This document shows, in pieces, positions 11,073-25,375 of a stretch of 64,000 bases of DNA (positions are counted from its first letter, which is position 1; each line of letters opens with the position of its first letter). Position numbers and translations under genes: made by a program. Below the pieces are notes generated by a model that saw only the letters and a list, made by a program, of their open reading frames with translations, ran no database searches and had not been told where the DNA came from. Source of the stretch: Maea johnstoni (lineage: Eukaryota; Annelida; Polychaeta; Spionida; Magelonidae); the NCBI GenBank assembly GCA_963942565.1, contig OZ012699.1:25981951-26045950 (forward strand), given 5' to 3'.

Positions 11073-12974
11073 TTATTTGGTATTTCTTTCCTTTTTTTCA
11101 CTTCTAGGCGTTGGCTAATGCACATGATTTCGACACACTCCTCATCATTGCGCAACGACTCTCTAAATCGCATGAGGTTATAGGGGCCGCCACCAGTCTA
11201 GTGACCCTTGTATTTCTATTGGCTGGTAGCCACGGGGTCTTTGCTCTCTCTAACCACAATGATCCAGCTGCAAGACAGCGTTGCCATTTGTATGGCTCCC
11301 ATTTAGCCATTATTATAACGTCTCAATTCGCCTGCGTACGTGTAGATGATGAACCAATCTCTTTAACATGTTCACGCTGTGTGGCTGTGTGGCTGTGTGG
11401 AAATGCATATATTTATACATATAAGATACCATCAATATCGAAACGGTGAGAGCCTTCACTCTCACTCTGTTCTATCGGGTGGTTTTCTGTTAAGTTGGCC
11501 TCAGAGGTGAACCTTTCTATCAATTCACTTATACTAATACTTTAGGGGAGGCGTGTGCCGGGTATACCCCGCCCCACGCCCCTGGATTTGTCATGTAAAT
11601 AGAAACATTGACTCAAATCAAGAATTGTGTTCTAACCTTCACAACCTATTTGTGGTGACAGCTGGAGTTGATAAACAGTTGACCAATCAAAAACCCTGAA
11701 AGTGTCCTTTCCAATGATACCATTGTTGTTATTCTTCAGAAATGTGACATTCTGATTTCTGAGACACTATACTCCAGTGGAAAAATGGCTGAAATTTAGA
11801 TTCACTATCAACATGCATCGTTTTGAATTAAACAATGCAAGAAAGTGCCATTAATAGATAGATTCAATCATGCTAATTTTGTTAAAGACTTCAGTAAAGT
11901 GCATACTATTGTGCCACCAGCAGCAATGCATGCAGTTCATACATGTGCACTTAGGAAAGGCTCGACATTGAGCGACATCATCATCATCACTCTGTCCCGA
12001 TAACTGCTCAAATTATGGTCAAAAAGTAGAACCAACCAACATCTGCAGAGCAACATTGTTCTTGATTATACTAACATAGGAATCAAATCAAGCATTCGCA
12101 GTAACCGTCATCATAAAGCACTTTCTTTTCACTGTATAAGTCAGTTGTCAAAAGCATTGCACTGCCAAATAAAAAAAAATAACACACATTTCTATGTAAG
12201 AAAAACATTCGTTTTTCATTACCAAAAAACCCTACTGAGCTAGCACTTTCAACCATTTTTGTAGAGGTTGTTGAGGGGGTAAACAATTCATTGTTGCCGA
12301 GAGGAGACTGCGAGAAATAGAATATGAGAATTAAGAATAATAACCGTGATAACACATATGTGCTCACAATATATCTCACCACTTTCAGGACAAGATCTTG
12401 CGGTGTTTTTGAATAGTGGATCAGAAATGCTTGCAAAAATCAATTACAATATTTCTCTTATTCTCCTCTCCAAATAGCGCAAATTGGAGACTGATTGGAC
12501 AGTGTGTGACAAAAAAATGAGCGAGTTGTGCTCCAATGACAAGAGTGGAATTCTGTTTTCATTGTTTTGACAATTCTATCTGCTTTTTCAGATGCCTGAT
12601 ATGAAAAGTGGATCATCCAACTACTGTGTGACAGAACATCGCCCCATAGACGCCAAGTCAGTCATCTATGGTGCATGTTATCAAGGAAGCAATCATTTTC
12701 AACTTTAAGTATGGCATGGATAATTCTCCAGTTATTTACCCATTCATACCTGCAGCAGCCCCAAAAGGTTCTGTAACTCCGGTGATATCTCAATTCTGCA
12801 AGGCATCTCTTGGAAAATATCTCAAGAAATTTAACTGTTGAGTTGACTATCAAATATATTCTATTTAATCTTATCCCAAGGTTCGTCTCAATAAACTTAA
12901 CTGACATCATAGGTTAATTATACAACTAGGGAGGCAGAGTTAATAAGTGAAGTCATTGTGATTAAACACTTATA
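11073..12974 (+). promoter_or_regulatory. ZNF2 upstream block, duplicated at ZNF3
   Basis: 11073-11375 matches 34129-34287 plus 40695-40925 (GGCGTTGGCTAATGC, GATTTCGACACA, CTCTAAATCGCATGAGG, GGGGCCGCCACCAGTCTAG). 11400-11640 matches 41990-42260 (GGTGGTTTTCTGTTAAGTTG). 12245-12390 and 12440-12974 match the ZNF3 stretch up to its start codon. 11640-12245 is absent from ZNF3. Within it, 11862-11975 is a dispersed repeat also present near ZNF1 (3325-3383) and inverted at 56903-57015. The candidate leader exon starts near 12592 but is shortened relative to the other two genes. Confidence 0.65.
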
Positions 12975-14327
12975 ATGTCTTCAGATGTTATAGATCGTGA
13001 GGATGTGCACACAGGGGAAAGACCCTTTTCTGACAAGCCCCGAACAAAACCCTTCCATTGTGATGAATGTGACAAGGTATTCTCACAATCTCACCATCTG
13101 GTACAGCATAAGAGGATACATAGTGGGGAAAAACCCTTCCAGTGTGATGAATGTGACAAGTCATTTGCACAGCCATCTAGTCTGGTACAGCATAAAAGGA
13201 TACATAGTGGGGAAAGACCCTTCCAGTGTGATGAATGTGACAAGGCATTCACACGGCTATCTAGTCTGGTACAGCATAAAAGGATACATAGTGGGGAAAG
13301 ACCCTTCCAGTGTGATGAATGTGACAAGGCATTTTCTAATTCTTCTAATCTGGTAAAACATAAGCGGATACACAGTGGAGAAAGACCTTTCAAATGTAAT
13401 GAATGTGACAAGGCATTTCAACAATCTTCAACTCTGGTAAAGCTTAAGAGGATACACAGAAGGGAAAGGCCCTATCATTGCAATGAATGTGACAAGACAT
13501 TCACACAATCTTCCCATCTTGAACAGCATAAGAGGATACATAGTGGAGAAAAACCTTTCCAGTGTGATGAATGTGACAAGGCATTCTCACAATCTCACAA
13601 TCTGGTACAGCATAAGACGATACATAGTGGGGAAAGACCCTTCCAGTGCAATGAATGTGACAAGGCATTCTCACGGTCTTCTACTCTGGTACAGCATAAG
13701 AGGATACACAGTGGGGAAAGACCATACCAGTGCAATGTATGTGACAAGGCATTCACAAACTCTTCTTGTCTGGTAAAGCATAAGAGGATACACAGAGGGG
13801 AAAGACCCTATCAGTGTAATGAATGTGACAAGGCATTTCAACAATCTTCAACTCTGGTAAAGCATAAGAGGATACACAGAAGGGAAAGGCCCTATCATTG
13901 CAATGAATGTGACAAGACATTCACACAATCTTCCAATCTGGTACAGCATAAGAGGATACATAGTGGAGAAAAACCCTTCCAGTGTGATATGTATGATACA
14001 ACTTATAGCACATCATCCCTTCTGAAGCAGCATGAAAAAACACAAGGAAGGGTGACAGTTCACAAAACTGATGAACGCTTATCAGATCCAAGACAGTGGA
14101 TAGTTATTAAAGGACAGTGTATCCCATTAAAGCAAGAATTGGAGGAAAATGCTAGTAGCGTATTAGTTAAACAGGAAAACCATGTTGTTGAATGGCAGTG
14201 TCTCCAGATAAAGGAAGAATCAGAGGAAAAGGCTTGTAGCATATTTGTGAAACAGGAAAACCCTGTCGCTAAAGGACAGAGTCTCTCGTTAAAGCAAGAG
14301 TTGGAGGAAAATGATAATAGTATATAA
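12975..14327 (+). CDS. C2H2 zinc-finger protein, 11 fingers plus one degenerate (ZNF2)
   Basis: A 450-residue paralogue of ZNF1 and ZNF3, probably a nuclear DNA-binding regulator. The start matches the conserved MSSD/MSLD start. The first finger of the other paralogues is missing: fingers begin at residue 27 and run to 329 in 28-residue steps. Finger 5 (139-161) has Leu in place of the first zinc-binding His (LVKLKRIH), so it probably does not fold normally. Fingers 5-6 and 10-11 are near copies of each other at a distance of exactly 420 bp, five finger lengths. A degenerate twelfth finger follows from 335 (CDMYD). The tail carries psi-K-x-E at K386, K399, K413, K426 and K440. The protein ends at residue 450 where the paralogues continue for about eight more residues: TATTAG there is TATAAG here, giving TAA. 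No effector domain is recognised. Confidence 0.88.
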   Translation: MSSDVIDREDVHTGERPFSDKPRTKPFHCDECDKVFSQSHHLVQHKRIHSGEKPFQCDECDKSFAQPSSLVQHKRIHSGERPFQCDECDKAFTRLSSLVQHKRIHSGERPFQCDECDKAFSNSSNLVKHKRIHSGERPFKCNECDKAFQQSSTLVKLKRIHRRERPYHCNECDKTFTQSSHLEQHKRIHSGEKPFQCDECDKAFSQSHNLVQHKTIHSGERPFQCNECDKAFSRSSTLVQHKRIHSGERPYQCNVCDKAFTNSSCLVKHKRIHRGERPYQCNECDKAFQQSSTLVKHKRIHRRERPYHCNECDKTFTQSSNLVQHKRIHSGEKPFQCDMYDTTYSTSSLLKQHEKTQGRVTVHKTDERLSDPRQWIVIKGQCIPLKQELEENASSVLVKQENHVVEWQCLQIKEESEEKACSIFVKQENPVAKGQSLSLKQELEENDNSI

Positions 14328-15146
14328 GTTAAACACGATGATCTTTTTGTATGACATGACTTACGGATATGTAGTATGCAACATACGGCAGTTGCCGACC
14401 TAAATGATAATCAACTGGTATTGAAAACCGTCTTGTTAGAGCCCGAGATGGTCAGATATCTGATATCATTGAGTACTATTCATATTGCTTAGATATTGAT
14501 TCTATGGAGAAAAGAGAAACACAACAGGACTCAACAGTTTGCCCCGTAGTCTTGACTATGTAATCATGGAAAAATGGCATTTCAGATAAGCTGGACAACT
14601 TGCCACACTTGACTATCTAACAGTAGAATGGAAATTAAGAGGTACATTCATTGAATTCATAACAGGATCATTTGAATTGCAACCTTAAAGTCATGAAGGG
14701 AAAAGGTGGAAATAAAACAGGTGAAAAAATATACAGAAATAACATCAAACCTAAAGTTAAAAAAAATCAGAAAATTCTTTATTGTCAAGGTTAAATAAGG
14801 TAATATTTAATAGTATTAAACTATTAAATTGTCCTGGCAACCTGAATGCCAGGCGAGGTTCATTGCTCTTGGGTCCAACTTTCCCCGCCAAACTACCTGG
14901 GTTGGCCAGGTGCTGTTGAGCCCTGCGCAAATGGACAAATAGGTCCTATTGACATTTTCAGATCTAACAGACGAACAATGCAAAATGTTATGCAAATACT
15001 TGTTCATCTTTTATTGAAACCCTTCCAGGTTTGTCAGCGTCATATCTGCATTCCTCTCTCAGGGTTCCAACTCTCTGGGTTCTACCTCTGGGTTCCATCT
15101 CTCTTGGTGTCATCTCTTTTGATTCTATCTTTTTAGAGACCATATG
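14328..15146 (+). other. ZNF2 3' flank / probable 3' UTR with minisatellite remnant
   Basis: The first 150 bases match the ZNF1 and ZNF3 3' flanks. 14945-15010 matches ZNF1 6030-6090. 15023-15130 holds a short version of the TTCCATCTCT-type repeat. Confidence 0.5.
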
Positions 15147-15263
15147 CTTGGTCCCGGTCCCATGCATATCAAGTATATGTCATATGTATCTGACCGACTT
15201 TGCATATGACGGAGCAATTTTCCTGGTCGCATTGAGTCCGTCATATACAAGTTTGCCTGTATA
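15147..15263 (-). mobile_element. Truncated copy of the CAGGTGAACTTGG small element
   Basis: Its reverse complement matches 41752-41870 almost throughout (ATATGACGGACTCAATG, AAAATTG.TCCGTCATATGC, GGGACCAAGCATAT). The end at 15263 is the family terminus followed by TA. The other end is missing. Confidence 0.7.
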
Positions 15264-15440
15264 ACATCTACTTATGCTGGAATTGGAAATGCATGTTCGT
15301 TAGTTTGAGGGATTTTAGACTTGTGCTTGCGCAAGATAAATCAATTTACTGAAAATACTTTACACCATTATCAAGAAGAAAATCTTAAATTTCATGAAAA
15401 TATCTTGAAAAGGTGTTATAGCTTTACCTCTAAAAAATAC

Positions 15441-15794
15441 CAGGGCTCAACATTAAGAAAAAACTTCATAAGCCCAGCAGGGCTAGTTACCGAAGATTTA
15501 ACTAGCCCCGAAATATTTTTGCTAGCCCTGATATTAATGACAACTCTTTTCAAATAGTGACCTCTTTTGATATCATAGCCTCTGTTGATAACATGAAAAG
15601 AATACAGTGTATTGAGTTAAATTCATTTATATTATCATCCAGGAATGCAGAGTCAAAGGAGGGCTTCATACCTTTTAGGCGCTGATATTCTAATTCTATC
15701 TAGCCCCTCAGGGCTACTCACAGGTAGAATTTACTAGCCCTGACTTTCAATAACTAGCCCGGGGCTACTGGGCTAGCCTTAACGTCGAGCCCTG
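15441..15794. mobile_element. hAT-like small element, 354 bp
   Basis: The ends are CAGGGCTCAACATTAAG and the inverse of CAGGGCTCGACGTTAAG, flanked by AATAC on both sides (15436-15440 and 15795-15799). The inside has many GCTAGCCC and GGGCTAGT words. The terminus is of the type known from hAT elements. The 5-bp duplication fits hAT groups with short target duplications. No transposase. Confidence 0.75.
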
Positions 15795-16114
15795 AATACA
15801 TATTTTTTCCTTATTGGTTGTTGTGACTCTTTTCCTAGCATGTATAGCTTTTGTTGCCCCACGTGACATGTAAAAATTTCAAAATATATTATTTTTGAAT
15901 ATATCTGATTTACATTTAATATGAATATTTGGAATATAAACCTACAGGGCAGCAGTGGTGCATAATAGATTAGCAATTAGTACAGAGATCAGTCTGGTAA
16001 AAACTGTTTTGGCTTCATAAATGGAATTTTGAGGATTTGTATGTTGTTTCCTTTTTGTTATGTTTTGTCTTTATAGATCCGGGCTACAGATGACCAAACA
16101 AAAATTATGACACA

Positions 16115-16185
16115 TTCCAGCATATTAGATGAATTATTTGTTTGAAATGCATTTTGAAAAAATAAATGTCATTGAAAAACTCCTT
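16115..16185 (+). repeat. ZNF2 copy of the AATAAA-bearing R-tail
   Basis: TTATTTGTTTGAAATGCATT and AATAAATGTCATTGAAAAACT match 63290-63345 and 8120-8165. AATAAA lies at 16161-16166. Possible polyadenylation end of ZNF2. Confidence 0.5.
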
Positions 16186-16811
16186 GACGATTTTGCGCCA
16201 ATTCTTTGTTCATTTTGCAAGCTTGGCATTTTTCCTCATGCGCTCCTAGATCATGCCATGTCATCGTTCCAGTTTGCATCAAAAGTTACATAAACTCCAA
16301 CCCCTTAAGTCTATTTTACTCACATATCTGCCCTATTTAATATTTATGAATACCCCGTATGTACCAAATATGAGATATGATGCATCAAAAGTGTTGAGTG
16401 CTCAATATCCAGTCAATGTTGCGTCAGGCGCAGTCACTGATTGTGCACTTCTTCCGACTTCCTTTCAGGTTGGGCGCGTGAGGAGAAGAACAACTCACTA
16501 GGGGATGTTTGCCAGTTACTGCGGCACCCATCACTACCACTGGCTTGTTACAACACATCCCTTAGCAGCAGAAGAGAGAGCGAGCAAAGCTATTAATTTC
16601 TAGATCGCAGCTCATAACGAATAATGCATTAGAGACATATTCAAGCACAAGAGGCTTATATGGTTATATCTTTGGTTCCTCCACTGCCCTACCTTTGGTA
16701 ATATTCTTAGCTTGCTTTAAACAAGTAGTTATTTACAAGTAGTTAAATGAAACAATGACCAAACCTCGTGTAGAATAGCTTTCACAAGGATGAAGCCAAC
16801 AAGGATTAATG
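16186..16811. other. No gene recognised
   Basis: No domain, repeat or RNA gene could be supported here. Confidence 0.4.
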
Positions 16812-17206
16812 CTGATTTCTGGCCAAAAAAGCACCCTTATTTTAATAAAACGCTGATTTTTTCCACTAAATAAACCCCCCTTCCTTTCTCAAAACACTGA
16901 CATTGGATGAACGGGAACAAGTATTCTAACTTAAGATTTTATAATCCTCTGCTAGTTTAGCGGCAGCAAGTGGCGGCAGCAAACTCGGAAGCCCAGTCAC
17001 TTCGGTAGTCACTCGGCGTCAGAGCTGCGTATATTTCGTGGATTGTAAGGGGATTTTGAACCCCATACTTCGTACCTGGGTACAAAAAAGTATCCTTCTT
17101 TTACAAAATCGCGGACATGCGGAGGTCTTAAGAAAAGACCTCTTCTTCCGCGAAATACGTAATGCGGGTGCGGTCCCCCTCTGTACTTGAGTGCCCCCGC
17201 CGGGTG
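16812..17206 (-). mobile_element. Second copy of the G-rich-ended element, one end missing
   Basis: GATTTCTGGCCAAAAAAGCA and AAAACGCTGATTTTTTCCAC match the inverse of 8850-8915. It ends CTTGAGTGCCCCCGCCGGG, the family terminus. The opposite end is truncated at about 16812. Confidence 0.7.
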
Positions 17207-20200
17207 GCATATGCTTGCCTTACTTTAACTTGGAAAATATGGATACTGCATTACCAAACGAAAATAGAGTATAAATGATTAAAATTGATTATGAATGATA
17301 TCACATGTGCACACCACCCTTTTTGGTAACTGTGATGAAAGACTAAACAGGTACGTAGCAGACCATTGTAACCTCTACGGATGGAAATTGGTTTGGATAT
17401 CATCGCTGATTGCTGAATCAAAGGCAATGAATGATTAAAAGATAATTGGTTACATATGTTTTGCAGTTCTACATAATTTATTACAACCCACTTATAAAAC
17501 AAGGACAGTACTAAGAACCCACTATTAAAACATGTCTATCCCTCCAGGAGGCATATACTTTCAAACCAACAAACAATTAATGAAACCGCCACACATCCAA
17601 AACATGTGATAGGGATTAAGTTAGCGCAGGAGAGCGGGGTCGCGAATTAAGCTGAGGACCTTCTGCTAACACGTCCGAGGCACTTGCGCTGAGGACGGGT
17701 TGGCAGCAGGTCCGAAACTTCTCTACAGCACTAACTTAATCACTATTATTGCATTATGAAACAGAACTAAAATCTTTCGTTTTTTTAGTATTTGTATAAA
17801 TAATTCTGTCATAAATGCTCTCATGGGGAATGAAACAATTATTTTCAAATTGGTTCCAGCAGTGACTAGGAATACAGTGACAGGAAACTCCTAGCCAGCA
17901 GTCCATTCACTCCCACTGTGAAGGCTAATCTCGTCCAGAGGCTTGAAAGGGCTAGAGACTTGGGTGAGATTTCGTGAGATTTGGGGTGGCCATCTTAGGC
18001 CTATTGTGTTGGTCATAATGTTAAATGGACTACTTGTGCTTTTAAACATGTGAAAAATGGATTTTACCTTTTGGAGAGGCTCAACTATAAGGACATGCTA
18101 GGGATGTAGGTAAGAACTTGTGCTAACTTTGCTTAATTGATGTTAGCGCAATTGCAATACATGTATCTGGGAGGTTTAATTGGGTACTCCAATTAACTTG
18201 TGATATGACTAAACATCAGTCATCTCAGTAAATTTCCCCTTCTGTGCTGGTTTAATTTATTGAGAAACCAACAATTTTAAGTTGGTATATGAGGTTAAAT
18301 AGATAAATAAAGAAGTTAATCTTTATCGCTGTTCTATTTTCAAAGAGAATATGTATACTTGAAATTGTAAATTTGTCACATTGTCTGGACCTGTTCTAAG
18401 GTAACAATAGAACTATATTTTCTCCCATTTTGTATGCTGAATAGTAAATGAAAGGTTACTTTTTTATATATTTCAATTTCACATCATGTAAAAATGTAGA
18501 AATAATAATAGATAAATATTTCCTTGTATCATTGTTATGAGCTATGCTGATAAACTAACAGTAAAAGACAGTCAGGCACAGGGTTATTTACTGAAATGGC
18601 ACTTATGGCACATATCTATGTTAGCATTCTGAAGACATGTCAAAAGTCTTGAGTTGAACCAAGATTAGACTTATTGCAATAAGCCTAACATCAATTAAAC
18701 TGTAAACACATGGAACAGTGCTCACCTGCATTCCTACCAACATGCCCAGGTAAATAATCCTCCTCAAAAGGTAAACACAATTAGTAATGATTGTATATGG
18801 ATTATTCATATCTTTGTATTGAAATAGGTAAATTAGAATACTAGCCCTTTAATTCAAATAATTTGAATAAACATTTAACTCAACAGAGATGAAACATTTT
18901 AAAAAACTGAACAATACATGTGGTATATTCCCTCTTTTGCCAGAGAATTTCTTTCAGTCTTGAGTGAGTAACATTGACAGAGGATGAGAGGTTTATTAAC
19001 TACTCAGAGCCCCTTTAAATCTTCCGACTTCCTTTATAGACATTTAATGAGAAACAAAAGCAGTGTGGCATGTGTTTATTGGGTTGATATCCTGTACTCA
19101 TACCTCAGGCTCTAGACAGGGATGTTCCTATTGATCAGAATTAAGCCAGACATAGGATTGCAATCAGACATGTGTATCCTGTATAGCCCCTGAAAGGTGC
19201 GGCCCTGAATGTAAAGGCAATCCACAGCAGTAGGTTGAGACAGGAAAGTATCAGGTTGTGTCACTGCATCCTGTCTGATGTTATGGACCTGTTTAACCAT
19301 GGAATATATATACTAAAAGAGCTCTTCTACATTCCCCATACCAGAGAAAGTAGTCAAATAACCCTGTGGTATACACAGGAAGTGGTGATAAGTAGAGCAG
19401 TGCCCATGCTCAGTTGAGTCAGGTTGAGACCCTGGGAATGAGTGGGATACAGATAAGAGCTCATTTGCATAACAATAGTGTCTGACTGGTGTAGGAGCTA
19501 TTATTAGCTGTCTCCTATCTCCCTAACCTATATATCTCTGGTTCCAGCTACCATGCGGTAACTGAGTACAGGCAGAAATTGTGTTGAATAGATTTTGTAA
19601 GGCCATCTATGTATGTGGGTATTTCATTTAATTTAATACACTTTTTTAATCATATCAACCTGATTGCGTCACCAAAATTACTGTCTGCTTATTTTTAAAT
19701 GGTTTTAAAACTCAGAGGTGGAGGGCAAAATTATGGGATGACTTACTTCTTGACAGCCAGCATTGTAGTCAATAGTGAACAGCTTTTGCTATGCCAGAAT
19801 GCTCGGATAAATATTTAACTTCAAAGAAAATAAAGGAATAAAGATATTCATAAAAAACGAAAAAGATTTTTTTCTAGAAAACAAGGCCAAGGAACCTCTC
19901 CTATAATACACATTGATGCCATTGGCATCCGACTTGTCTGGTGTTTACCTTGCATCAGGGACATTCATATTTTTCCATATTTTTCCATATTTTTTAAAAT
20001 CCACAGATGATGCTAAAATGCCCAGAAATATCCCATTTTTCACAATATCATGGAATTCAGAGGTCGTTGCCATGGAAACGGTCCATCCTTCTCAGGGATT
20101 GCAGTATGTCAAAAGAATTGATAATGTGGACTTATCAGAAATGAAATAAAAATGGTAGGTCATATCGCTAGATTTTTCACAAAATGAGCATACATGTGGA

Positions 20201-21030
20201 AAAGAAAAAAATCTGGATTTCGGCCTGTGTTGGCGGTTCTCCGGGGCCACTTTTGACCAAATTTTGGCCATTTTGACAAGAAAATATACATTTTGATGTG
20301 GAAAAAAACTCCAAATTATCATCTTTGGACTTCATGGATGAATTAAAGCCGGAGTTTGTGTTAGTAAGTCAAAAAATATTTTTTGGCCATCTATCTATAT
20401 TGGTATTGGCGGCCATCTTGAAAATTATCAAAATGATGGCCATTATTAGAAAATCATACAAGTTTTCTTCCCTATCTCAATAAACTGACAAAGGTGGGTA
20501 ATTCAAAGCAAAAGCAGTATTGCTTGGACTGGTGCAACTATTATTATACGCCAAGATCATACTTCTTTGCGTTTCAATACCTGTATTACAGTCGGTAATA
20601 CGGAAAAACTTGGCAAATTTGGCGGCCATCTTGGAAAATGACGAAAAATCGACCATTCTCAGAAAATCGCGCTGGGGTCTTCATCTTATTTAAAAAATAC
20701 CCTTGATTTTGTTTCTATTTCACCCGAACTCCAATTCCTCATGACCTGGATACATTGAACACCTGCGTACACCAACCCTTTTCCATTTCCCGTGAGTGTT
20801 CAATGTAGACAGGTTCCACTGTATAGATGAGAAGCTATCATTGTGCAAAATTTGCTGCTTTTGCCAAAAAATTAACAATTTGCCCGAAAAATCCGCTGGA
20901 CTAGAAGAGAGAAAGAGAAAGAGCAGAAAAAGGTAGATTATGTGCAGCTGATCACGTTTAAAAGCAGTTCACGGGCTAGCTAACGAGCAATTCAAAATAG
21001 CTCAGGACAATTTGTCCCTTGGGACCTCTA
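17207..21030. other. Long stretch without recognisable genes
   Basis: No reading frame above about 80 codons has a recognisable domain. A possible 128-bp inverted-repeat element (GATTAAGTTAGCGC at 17614 and GCACTAACTTAATC ending 17741) has a GC-rich centre. GGCGGCCATCTTG-type words at 20410 and 20625 look like an old dispersed repeat. Confidence 0.5.
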
Positions 21031-21039
21031 ACCACAAAA

Positions 21040-22125
<1,086 letters not shown>

Positions 22126-22139
22126 GCAACATAGACTCC

Positions 22140-22230
22140 TCGGAAGCTGTGGTGCATGGGATACCCTCGGGGTTACTCGGCTCCGCCTCGTAACACCTTG
22201 GGTATATCCCATACAACACAGCTTCCTTGG
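22140..22230. repeat. Hairpin repeat
   Basis: GGAAGCTGTGGTGCATGGGA is answered by the inverse TCCCATACAACACAGCTTCC, with a short GC-rich loop containing GGCTCCGCCTCG. An imperfect stem of about 27 bp. Confidence 0.65.
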
Positions 22231-22511
22231 GGTCTATCTATCACATAAAGTGCTGATCATGACTAAACATGTTCCAGCCAAGTACTCCTTGGATAAGCGC
22301 ATTGTACGTGCTCTATAATTGGAATTAATCTCGGTGGGATGGATATAAATTATTTGATTCCAGCTAAGTCCTATACTGAAGCTTATCTAGCAGGCTAAAC
22401 ATTTCTACTGCACAGATTTGTTAACTAAAAACTTTTGCTGGGTATTTGTTTTTCATTACTCATAAAAAATTACGAACAATGAATTTTAATTATCTAGATA
22501 ATTAGATTAAT

Positions 22512-22518
22512 ACTACTA

Positions 22519-22573
<55 letters not shown>
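22512..22573. repeat. (ACT)n microsatellite
   Basis: About 20 ACT/CTA units, followed to 22640 by an irregular AAT-rich tract. Confidence 0.95.
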
Positions 22574-22916
22574 GTGATGCTGATAATAATGATAATAATA
22601 GTAATAATAATAATGACAATAATGATAATAGTAATAACGATATTTATCTTTCTGACAGTTTTTAGTATTGTGAATTTCAGGTAAAAGCCATATTTACCTG
22701 TTTCTCATTTGCCTCTGGTAAATATCTTTTTGCATTGACATTCACATTTTTTTTTATTTCAAAATAAAGTGTTCAACCTAACAAACAAATGGGAGCAAAG
22801 TAAAAAACACCTCTCTGTGGCAAGTCATTTTGATGATGAACAGAAAAGTCGAAATGAAAGAAATATTTTGTGAATGACTAGGAAATTTTCATTTCAATCA
22901 AAAAAAAACTGCATAC

Positions 22917-23958
<1,042 letters not shown>

Positions 23959-23999
23959 ATATATATATATATGTATATATATATTCAGATGAACAGACC

Positions 24000-25320
24000 C
24001 AAGAGACAGAGTTGCCATCCGAGCGACCGGTAGCTGGAAGATACGCGGTTCTTCAACCAGAATTCAAGGGGGGAGCGAGAGATTCGTCGTCAGATGCGGA
24101 GTCGGTGGCGCCAGATAGACCGTGCCGTGACGTCACGGAGGTGCGGGTGACCTCCGGGGCCGAGTCAAGGACAGAAGCTGATTGCAGTACAAGAACACCA
24201 CCAGGTCACCCCCCAGCGAGTAGAAAAGAAGCGGTCAACGCCTCGTTGGACACTACGGTGCCCGTGATGGAGGTGCCGTTAGCCAGTAGCAGCTCCGGGG
24301 TGATTGACTTTCCCAGGAGGGGAATTGTGGGGGCAGGGCGGACGACAGCCCCGGCCCGAGGCACAGAGTCACCGCGTGAGAGGGAGCCGATTGGAATGGA
24401 ACAGGTGATAGCAGACATGGCCGCCCTGATGGGAGGAACGTTGAAAACAACAGCGGAAACACAGAGGGCCATGGCCGTGCGGGCAGAGGGAACGGGCGAG
24501 CCCCACCGGCAGAGGACATCAGAACACTGGCGAAACGCCCGGGTGGACCGATTTGACGGGGTGAACGAGTCATGGGTGGATTACCGCATGCACTTCGAGG
24601 CGACAGCGAAGCTCAACAAATGGAGCGACAGTGAAAAGAGTCTGTGCCTTATTGTGGCTATGAAGGGAGGAGCCCAGCGGGTTGTGCAGCACCTGTCCGA
24701 CACAGAGAGATCCTCGTACAGAAACATCGTCAGAGTTCTTGACCAGCGCTACGCGTCGGATGACCAGGCAGAGAAGCATGCCATGGTGTTAGCCCAGCGT
24801 CGCCAGAAACCAGAAGAGAGCCTGCAGGAACTGGGTTACGTTTGTAGGCGGCTGTTTACCCTGGCCTATCCCGACGCAGAGGGGAAGTTAAAGGATCGGC
24901 TTATGAAGAAGGCGTTCATCGAAATGATTGCCGATGAAAAGATACAGCGTTTGACCGCCAGAGGGGATGCCCAGACCCTGGAAGAAGCTGTACACCTAGC
25001 CATCAAGAATGAGGGTACGGAGAGCGGGCGTAGCGTGAAGGAACAGAAGGGAAAAACCCTACTGACCACCGTGGCGAGACAGGTAGGGACAGTGACACCC
25101 ACTGCAGAGAACGCCCTACAAGCAAAGTTAGAAGCCTTGGAGGAACTCGTCCTGAAGTTACAGCCTAGGAGAGGGGAGGGTGCTGGTGGACAGCGGAGGC
25201 CGTTCCTGTGTTATAGCTGCCAACAGCCAGGCCATATGGCGAGAGACTGCCCCAACAAGACCGGTTCGGGAAACGGGCAGAGTGCCGCCCCCGGGGCAGG
25301 AGGGCCGGCACAGGAGGAGT
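24000..25320 (+). mobile_element. gag-like region of the Ty3/gypsy copy
   Basis: A retrotransposon-gag-like helical domain (around FDGVNESWVDYRMHFEAT and AYPDAEGKLKDRLMKKAF) is followed by one CX2CX4HX4C zinc knuckle (CYSCQQPGHMARDC), the usual nucleic-acid-binding end of gag. Part of the fossil element described above. Confidence 0.85.
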
Positions 25321-25375
25321 AGAACAGACGCCCAGAAAGATACACTTCGACGGAGAGGATGAGGGGAGCCCCTAT

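Noticed and set aside
17614-17741. 128-bp mini-element with GATTAAGTTAG ends
   Set aside because: Arms are only about 14 bp, with no target duplication and no second copy in the window. Mentioned only within the intergenic entry.
20400-20640. GGCGGCCATCTTG repeats as a possible regulatory (YY1-like) cluster
   Set aside because: Only two irregular occurrences in what looks like a decayed dispersed repeat. Not enough to claim regulation.
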